Assembly: GCA_019022495.1 (NCBI GenBank)
Contig: JAFEKR010000007.1
Span: 1,612,001-1,676,000, forward strand
Origin: Epichloe hybrida
Lineage: Eukaryota; Ascomycota; Sordariomycetes; Hypocreales; Clavicipitaceae
Length of the DNA: 64,000 nt
Direction of reading: 5' to 3'
Positions 56,831 through 64,000 of this stretch are shown here, one piece after another (position 1 is the stretch's first letter; every line of letters begins with the position of its first letter). Position numbers and translations under genes: made by a program. Under the pieces are notes generated by a model. The model was not told where the DNA came from. It ran no database searches and saw only the letters and a list, made by a program, of their open reading frames with translations.

Positions 56831-57679
56831 TTCTTCTAGGATTATTAGTATAAGGCGCTTAGTGCTCTTATTCTAATTTAATATAGCTTCTTTACTACTT
56901 ATATTTTCTAAAATTAGTATAACTATAATACCTTTGCTTTTTTACTATAAATAAGCGTACTTAAGGATCTATATAGCTACTTTACTATTTATTTATATAT
57001 CTATTACTACTAGGTTCTCTAATTAGCTTTCTCCTTTTCCTTTTTAATTTTTATTTTCTAGAATACTTAGCTTAATCTTTATTACTTCTAATAATAAAGT
57101 AACTACTACTATTTTTTTCTCTTTATATACTTACTACTTACTATAAGTAAAGGAGAGATATTCTATTATTACTAGATATCTCTAGTATTTATACTCCTAA
57201 TATATAATTATAAGTAAATACTCTTTAATCTAGTCTATACCTAGAATTATCCCTTTACTTATATTAGTAATAAAGTAGCTAACTTAGTAAACCTTTGCAA
57301 ATCCTATACTATCTTTTATCTTAACTAATTTTTTTAGAATTCCTTAATATAAAATTACTTTTTTACTTATACTCTTTAATATCCTATTTAATTAGATTAT
57401 ATTCTCCTAATCCTTTTTTAATAATAATTTTAGATAAATTATTAAAGACTATATACCTATATTAAATAGCGCTTATATAGCTAACTACTAGTTATCTTAT
57501 TATAAAGATACCTATATTCTTATTCTATTATCTATAGGGTATTCTATAGTAAGATTATATTCCTAGGTCTATACTAATTAAACTAGTATTATATTAGGAG
57601 ATATAGCTTTATTACTACTTTCCCTATGCTTTTTAGTTATATATTTAGTACTTTTATAGGTAAAATAATCTAGTGCCTA

Positions 57680-57721
57680 ATAAGTTAGTATAGTATACCT
57701 AGGCTTTTTATATTTATAGTA
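57680..57721 (-). pseudogene. Gag zinc-knuckle relic with all four ligands now Tyr
   Basis: The minus strand reads YYKYKKPRYTILTY. Tyr falls at positions 1, 4, 9 and 14, exactly the spacing of CX2CX4HX4C. Each Cys or His codon is one transition from Tyr. Confidence 0.75.
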
Positions 57722-58837
57722 TACTAGGGATAATTTTCTCCCTTAGTCTTTACTTTATTACTATGCCCTATTTATAGGTAATATAAAATAAGAGTATTAC
57801 CTCTTTCTTTTAGAGTCCTAACCTTTTTTATTATTTTAGCCTAAACCTATTATAACCTCTGCTTTCTTACCCTAGCCTTATAGTTAGCTCTAGGTTATTA
57901 GGATCTCTTAACTAATTATTTACTTCCTTATAGTATTATTTAAGCTATTTAGAAAAATTATAATTCTTAGATATATAGGGATTTCTTTAGGTAACTTAGC
58001 TTTTACCTTATCCTAGGCTTATATAAAGGATTAAAATAATTAGCTATTTTTCTACCTAAAATTTAGTAGTAATCTTATTACTTCTAAGTATCTTATACCT
58101 ATATTTATTATTCTAGTTTTTAACTATTTTAGGAAATTTACCTAGGTAATTAATAAATAATTTATATACTTATCTATAGCTATATAACGTATTTACTATT
58201 ACTTTATATTACTAGCTAGGTAGCTACCTATATATACTACCTTAGTTATATTATTCTTAAAGGTATAGTAATCTAATTTAAATAGTATATCTAAGTTTGC
58301 TAAGAAATTTTATAGGCTTTTATATATTTCCCCTTTATATATAGGTATTTTTATTTACATTTTAATAAGACTACCTTACTATATAATTACTACTATATTA
58401 CTATAGACTATAGGTAAAATTATAGCTAATGTTTAAGGGGTAATTATAAGTCTAGATTAAGGGGTAATTATAGGTCTAGTTTAAGGTCTAGCTAATCCTA
58501 GATTTACCTTAAGCTCTCTAATTTATGCCTTTATTTATAAGACCTCTTATCTTCTTTAAAGGTAATGTAGCTTAGATTATATAACCTTATAGCATTGCTA
58601 TAATGCCCTTTTTTCTTTAGTTATATTATCTATACCTCCACCTAAATTAGGATTAAGTGGCGTTTATTACACCTTATTATCTATAGTTCTAGATTATAGG
58701 GGTTCTCTATCTTCCTAATTATCTATAGCTTTATTATTATAAGGTACTAGTGTGTTTCTTATAAATCTTTAGAGTATTAGCTATATAATAATCTAGCTAA
58801 TGGTTTATATTCTTAAAAAGGTTAAGAGAGATTAATT

Positions 58838-59107
58838 TATTATAGCTTATACTAAAAGGTTAAGAATAAAGTAATAGCTAAGACTATTATAGTTACTACT
58901 AGATAAATACTAGCTAGGGGTAGGTGCGTAAAGGTTTTAATCTCTAACCTAGCACTAATAATATATATAGTCTTTAATAAATACCTTACTTTATAAGCAC
59001 ATGGCTATCTTATAGCTAGCTAGCCTCTTTGTTATCCGCATGGCCTAAAGGTTCTCCGAAGACCCGCTTCGATAAACATCCTATCTTTGACCTCTGCGCT
59101 CCTAACA
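58838..59107 (-). repeat. 5' LTR (right on this strand)
   Basis: Gap-free partner of 51224-51493. Its outer right half keeps G and C (TTATCCGCATGGCC, GAAGACCCGCTTCG), while its inner left half is decayed (TATTATAGCTTATACT where the partner has TGTCACGGCTTGCACC). Confidence 0.9.
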
Positions 59108-59112
59108 GCTAT
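59108..59112. repeat. Target-site duplication, right copy (GCTAT)
   Basis: Exact repeat of 51219-51223 immediately outside the right LTR. Confidence 0.8.
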
Positions 59113-61195
59113 TTAGGTAAAGAGGCATAACTATAGAGTGTGCTAAAGGAAGATAGACTAGAATCCTAGTTATAGGCTTATTAGACTTCTAAGGGATTAA
59201 TTTATTAACCCTTAGGCTTATAGGATATAACCTTATTATATCTATCTAGGATATTTAGTTAATTATTAATCTTATTATCTATTATAAGAAAACTAACTAA
59301 ATAACTAAATCTATTGCCATAAGGCATTTTATTTAAACCTAACGTTAAAAACAATCCTTAGCTAAGCTAGCTAACCTATATAACCTCCTTCTACACTCTC
59401 TTTATAACCCCTCTTCTCTCTTTATAGCTTTTTACGCCTTAGTGTTCTAAATATTAAGTTGCTTTTGCTTTTACGCTATCTTTATAGCCTGCTCTTCCCT
59501 CTTTTTGCTATTTTTCCTTCTTTTATACTTTTTCTATTGTTTTTTGTTATTTCCCTCTAATTATCCTATTAATCCTATTTATCCTGTTTATCCTATTCCG
59601 TTTATCCTGTTTATTCCGCCCTGTTTACCCTGTTTATCCTATTTACCCTATTATTCCTATTTTTCCTATTTTGCCTGTTTTTTAGACTTACCTAGTCTAT
59701 CCCTCTTAATAAGCGTAGAAATTACACTATTATTATACTGCTATTTACTTTATTTAAATTATTTAAGAAAACTAAACCTTTCTTAAGAAAGGGATAGAAT
59801 TAAATATTGTTAAAAATAAGACCTATTTTTAGCCCTTTCTAGTTAAAGGACCTTTCTATTACTAGCTTGCATTGCAAGCCTAATAGCTACACTACAGCTA
59901 TTAACGGTCGCGAAGGTGGCTATTAATGGCTACGTCGTAGCTATTAACAGCTACGACTAACTGTGTGAATGACTAATCTAAATCAATTATTAATTATGGA
60001 TTATTCAATTGCGTTATGGCTACAAGCGTAGCTATAACCATAGCGCCACTAGTAATTAGGTAAGCTATGGTAACGTAAGTAGGTTACCCTATAGCTATCT
60101 TTAACAGCGATTTTCTCTTTAACTAGAGGTTATATAAAAGTCTTATATATAGTAAATTAAAGCTAGAAGATAAGGCTTTTATTTTATATAGGAATATTTT
60201 TTAGACTAAAATTTAGTGCATACGGGTTGCTAGTTTATATAGTGATAAGTTAATTTTTTGGATTTTACATATAAATGAATTTTATAGAAAATAAAAAGTA
60301 GCCTATAAGACCTCTTTAGCGGTCTAGATTCACTAATATAGTTAGTAGGTATATAAGAGGAAGAAGATCTTTTTAATCTAGCTAGATAGCTAGGCCTCTT
60401 AATCTAATAGCCGCATTGCTTATATAACATTACTAAAATCAATTCTATTAGTATATAAGATATTATAAAAGTCATCTAGATTAAATTTAATTAGTTAATA
60501 ACTGCCGAAACCTTCCGTTATATTGCGTTAAATATTTAACATGGTAGCTCTATTAGTCCCTAACCATAAAAGCTACACTTATATAGCTATTGCTAGCTAG
60601 TAACTAGCTCCTTACATTTTAATAGGTTATAAGCCTAGCCTATCACTATAAAATTCTTTCTAGTGCACTTTTCGTACAGTTATAGAAGACTTCCCTTCTA
60701 TAAAATAGGAAGGACTTGCAAGATAAAAGCTATTCCCTTCTATAAAAAAGGAATTATTATGGTTACAGAAGACTTCCCTTCTATAAAACAGGAAGCGCAC
60801 GAGCAATACAGAAGCTTTCCCTTCTATAAAAAGGAAGTTTAGCAAGAATAAAAGCTTTTCCCTTCTATAAAAAGTAAATTCAGCGTAAATAGAAGCTTTT
60901 CCCTTCTATAAAAAGGAATTTCAGTACTAATAGAAGACTTCCCTTCTATAAAATTAGAAGATAGCTACTAATTAACAAGGTTAGGGACCTCCAGTCCCTG
61001 ATCTTAGTGCGCAAGAGGTTCTAAATAACTAGCTAAAAGAGCAGGTTATTAAACAACAAAATGCTATTAATCTAGTAATACAGAAGCTAGAGTCCTTGAC
61101 TTTAGCTATTAATGATAGACCTATGGAGAGTGTGGAATTATATATACTTATTATAAAAGCTTTAATAACCTTAATATAAGGCCCTACTTATAATA
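59113..61195. other. AT-rich spacer between the two retroelements
   Basis: No gene. It includes C-rich short repeats of TTTATCCTG/TTTACCCTG type at about 59560-59690, three TAGCTATTAAnnG-type units near 59895-59960 within a less mutated island to 60110, and the minisatellite at 60685-60960. The open frame 59505-59786 is only a translation of the C-rich repeats. Confidence 0.5.
60685..60960. repeat. About 41-bp hairpin minisatellite, seven units
   Basis: TTCCCTTCTATAAAA recurs at about 60691, 60732, 60774, 60817, 60858, 60899 and 60939, a period of 40-43 bp. Most units end AGGAAG or AGGAAT, so each can fold CTTCC/GGAAG around CTTCTATAAAA. Spacers between units differ. The minus-strand frame 60660-60845 is just this repeat translated. 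Confidence 0.85.
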
Positions 61196-62438
61196 ATAGG
61201 TGCACCTGCGCGCCCCACGGGCTAGCGAGGCCCTAGGGCTAGGATTACGTAATACTAGTAAGCCGCTAGCTATAAGACAATAACTCATATATATAACGCA
61301 TTTAGACCTAGTAAGCTTTAGTTAATATACTAGAGCCCCTATACCTCTTACCTAGCTACTATTATTCTTATAATTCTAAAGCTTCTCTTACTAGCTACCT
61401 AAGAGTAATATAGGGGGGAGAACTACTTAATTTGCTAGAGTAATATTAGATAATAACCTAACCCTAATAGATAAGAGTTATACCTAATTAAATAAGGGTA
61501 ATACTATAGGTAAAGACACACTATATACTAATAAAACCACGCTTATAATAAAACCCTTTACCCCTTATAGTAAAGCTATAGTAATACTAAAGTAAATTAC
61601 TTAGCTAGAAAAACTCTAAAGATTATAAGAATAAGAATAAGAGCTTATTAACCTTATTAGGGGTAACTTAAAGGAAGTGTAAGGGAAAAGTAAGTAAAGA
61701 GCTAGCCCCTCCTTAAGTAATAGTAGCTAAGAGGTTAGAGTTAAGAATATTACTAAGCTTTAACACCTTATAAACCCCTAGAGGCATAAGATATAAATAA
61801 ATAACCTAAACTATGCCTTTAATAGGGTAAAGAAGAAATACTAATATAATTACTAAAAGATTCTCTTTATACTTAACTATATATACACTAACTATAGGGT
61901 AAGATAGGATAAATACCTTAATAAATAATAGGCTAATAGCTAGGATAATCTTAAGGATAACTAGGATAAATTCTAGACCTAGATGCTTATATTACTTAGG
62001 GACTTTATAAACTATAATACTTAAATAGCTATATAGCTTAAGAATGTAAAGTAATATAAGGGCTAAAGCCCTATTAAATTTAGTATTTTCCTAGATTTAC
62101 TAGAGATATACCTAGAAAGAGCCCTAGAAAAGTCCTATACCCTTATATTCTTTATAAAGTTACTCCCTAAGCTATAAGACTATATTAACCTATATGCCTT
62201 TATTACTAGGAAAACATAAGAGAAGGTTATATAACTTACCTAGTGATTTTAGGAGGCTATGCTAAAGAGTAAGTAAAAGCCTAAATCTTTAGGAGATAAG
62301 GGATTATATAAGAATCCCTAATATTATAGAAATAACTTACCCTAAGGTTATAGGCTATATAGAGATTAAAGGAATAAAGACTAAGAAAAGGGCCTAGCTA
62401 TATACCTAAATAATAGTAAAGTTAGGGATAAGAGATAA

Positions 62439-62480
62439 TATTATAACTATAATAGCCTAGATTACCTTATAAATAAATAT
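62439..62480 (+). pseudogene. Gag zinc-knuckle relic, four ligands now Tyr
   Basis: Reads YYNYNSLDYLINKY, with Tyr at 1, 4, 9 and 14 where CX2CX4HX4C is expected. The upstream codon is a stop. Confidence 0.75.
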
Positions 62481-62995
62481 AATAAGCTAAGGAAAGATCC
62501 CTAAGATAGATAAGGAAACTTCCTAAGGCAAAAGTAAAGGCCCTTACCTTTACCTTAAACACTAAGGTACTAATTAGGCATTGATTTTATATACTAGTTA
62601 CTATTTATAGGTATAAAGATATTAAAATAGTGGCGGATCTAGATAGCTACGCTAAGCTTAATATTATTAGTATTAATTTTATAAGAAACCATAAGCTTAA
62701 TTAGGCTAAGGCTATAGTACTTATCCTTTAGGTAGTAAGGGCCCTTATAGTCCCTTAATATAGTATCTATAAGGTGCCTATTACTATTAAAGACTTAAGA
62801 GAGAAAGAAAAGGACCTTAAGCTACTATATATAGCTATAGATAAAGACTTAAGAGTAAGGGGAAGCCCTATCTTAATTAGGATATATACACTTACTAAAG
62901 AATATATATATCTTTATTTATACTCTTAAGAGTAGTGGTTTAAGAAGAAGAAAATAGCCTTTTTACTTATAACTCCCTATAAGTTTATAAAGGTA

Positions 62996-63960
62996 ATGTA
63001 TAATAAGGCTATTATATATACTATTATAGAAGTTATAGAAGATAAGTTTATTACTCTTAAAGATAATAAGGAGGTAAAAGCATATAGAACTATTAAAGAT
63101 ATCCCTAAGGAACTATATAAGTTTAAAGATATATTTATAGTAAATAAGGTAAGTAGTTTACTATTAAGAAAGGAGACTAATTATATAATTAACCTAATAC
63201 CTAGGGCTACGCCCCTATATAGACTAATTTACTCTCTCTCCTAAAGTAAGTTAAAGAAGCTTTGTAAATATATTAATAAAAACCTATAGAAAGGCTAGAT
63301 AAAACCCTTTAAGAGCCCTATAGGCATACCTATCCTATTTATACTAAAGAAAGATAGGATACTTTAACTATATATAAATTATTAGGGACTTAATAAAGTA
63401 ATATAGAAGAATTACTACGCTCTCCCCCTAATTTTAGAGATCCTAGATTAGTGCTAAGGAGCCTATTACTTCTTAAAGATTAATATTAAGGATACTTACT
63501 ATTAAATTTATATTAAAGAGGGTAATAAGTAAAAGACTATGTTTTATACTTATTATAGACACTATAAATATCTTATAATGCCCTTTAGGCTAACTAATAC
63601 ACTAGTTACTTTTTAGAGCTATATCTATAAAGCGCTTTATAGGCTAGTAAACACTATTTATATAGTGTATCTAGATAATATCCTTATCTTCTTAAAAATA
63701 TAAGAGAAGCACACTATATATATTAAGGAAGTTTTAGAATATATAAGGTTAGTAAAGCTATATATAAAACCCTTAAAGTATTTATTTTACTAGGAATTAG
63801 TAAAATTCCTAGGGTTTATCCTATTAGTTAATAGTATTTTAATAAATATATGTAAAGTAAATATAATCTAAGACTAAAAGGAGCTTATAAGCTTTAAAGA
63901 TATATAGTCTTTCCTAGGATTCTATAACTTTTACTAAAGGTTTATTTACTAATACTTTAG
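62996..63960 (+). pseudogene. Reverse transcriptase relic of the second element
   Basis: An open piece (62996-63244) carries IPKELYKFKDIFIVNKVSSL and LIPRATPLYRLIYSLS. Through stops it continues with SPIGIPILFILKKD, GLNKVI, YALPLILEILD, YLIMPFRLTNTLVTF, then YIVYLDNILIF (63668-63679 is YLDN) and FLGFILLVNSILINICKV. These are Ty3/gypsy RT motifs in order. Confidence 0.85.
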
Positions 63961-64000
63961 GATTATAGTACCCTTATATACACTAATAAAAGGTAGTTAA

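Larger units (their letters stand above)
51224..59107 (-). mobile_element. Complete but RIP-inactivated Ty3/gypsy LTR retrotransposon
   Basis: 7.9-kb element with paired 270-bp LTRs and a 5-bp target duplication. On the minus strand, conceptual translation through stops gives a gag zinc-knuckle relic (57721-57680), the protease-RT linker FIDIFSKELVSKLP, the reverse-transcriptase blocks LRLYINYRGLNKIIIKN, FRLVNILVTF and YLDNTLIY (about 56800-56250), and an integrase C-terminal segment LRHLSKKLAIKYLGLYKIKK near 53850-53750. The order gag, RT, integrase defines Ty3/gypsy (Metaviridae). About 2 kb between integrase and the 3' LTR (51500-53600) is unassigned. Confidence 0.9.
48481..64000. repeat. 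AT-rich, RIP-degraded heterochromatin-like block
   Basis: About 15.5 kb dominated by TA, AT, TAAT and CTAT words, with no open frame that looks functional. C and G survive mainly in small islands (50829-50960, 59040-59107, 59880-60110, 61196-61260). It contains two degenerate Ty3/gypsy elements and several tandem repeats. The transition bias and parallel stop codons are the signature of repeat-induced point mutation followed by silencing. The left part (48481-50828) holds unidentified degenerate sequence. Confidence 0.9.
61196..64000 (+). mobile_element. Second RIP-degraded Ty3/gypsy element, cut by the window edge
   Basis: A plus-strand degenerate element. A GC-containing segment (GTGCACCTGCGCGCCCCACG at 61199) may be the preserved outer end of its 5' LTR. 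A gag zinc-knuckle relic lies at 62439-62480, the RT begins near 63080 and sequence resembling FLGF..FYRRFI runs near 63900. Its RT differs from that of the first element, so it is another family. LTR ends and target site are not visible. Confidence 0.8.

Noticed and set aside
59505..59786. Hydrophobic 93-codon frame in the AT-rich block
   Set aside because: Translation of tandem TTTATCCTG-type repeats giving Tyr/Pro/Phe runs; not a membrane protein gene.
60660..60845. 61-codon minus-strand frame
   Set aside because: It is the hairpin minisatellite read in one frame.
60685..60960. CRISPR-like regular repeat/spacer pattern
   Set aside because: Eukaryotic AT-rich DNA, period of about 41 with short conserved core and degenerate spacers, no cas genes; it is a minisatellite.

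Overview
This is nuclear DNA of a filamentous ascomycete (Pezizomycotina). The evidence is the many short spliceosomal introns (44-200 nt, GT..AG with CTAAC/CTGAC-like branch points), the fungal gene content, and a terminal AT-rich block whose retrotransposons carry the C-to-T and G-to-A damage typical of repeat-induced point mutation (RIP). Protein resemblance and promoter motifs (GGTACCTA, TACTCCGTAC) hint at Sordariomycetes/Hypocreales. That placement is inference only.

Positions 1-48134 are an ordinary gene-rich euchromatic stretch. In order it holds: uridine kinase (-, cut by the window edge), Gid8 (+), complex I NDUFS4-type subunit (-) head-to-head with ATP synthase subunit f (+), a large unrecognised proline/serine-rich protein (+), MCM6 (-), RNase H2 subunit C (-), a cyclopropane-fatty-acid-synthase-like methyltransferase (+), REX4 exonuclease (-) head-to-head with the ESA1 MYST acetyltransferase (+), a GH125 mannosidase (+), DNA polymerase delta subunit POL32/Cdc27 (-) head-to-head with the RAD18 ubiquitin ligase (+), the ESCRT-III protein CHM7 (-), TRAPP subunit TRS85 (-), the BUD13 splicing factor (+), the TFIIF large subunit (-), a Cid1-like nucleotidyltransferase with a very large insertion (+), an asteroid/XPG-like nuclease (-), a PRPP synthetase (+) and a short-chain dehydrogenase (-). 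Many of these act on DNA replication, repair, chromatin or nucleotide supply. Several promoters carry ACGCGT/ACGCGA boxes expected for G1/S (MBF-type) control.

From about 48480 to the right edge the sequence turns abruptly into AT-rich, gene-free DNA. Inside it is one complete degenerate Ty3/gypsy LTR retrotransposon on the minus strand (51224-59107). It has two 270-bp LTRs, a polypurine tract, remnants of gag zinc knuckle, reverse transcriptase and integrase, and an intact 5-bp target duplication GCTAT. A second, different Ty3/gypsy element on the plus strand runs off the right edge. In both, the zinc-knuckle ligands read Tyr and the reverse transcriptase YLDD motif reads YLDN, as RIP predicts. 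The block also holds a hairpin minisatellite of about 41-bp units, a 9-bp satellite and ACTACACT inverted repeats.

I saw no convincing tRNA, rRNA or CRISPR. I did not find a clearly new biological system. The strongest curiosities are the split nucleotidyltransferase, the parallel RIP damage in two elements, a GC-AG intron, a 15-nt internal microexon and the G1/S promoter motifs.
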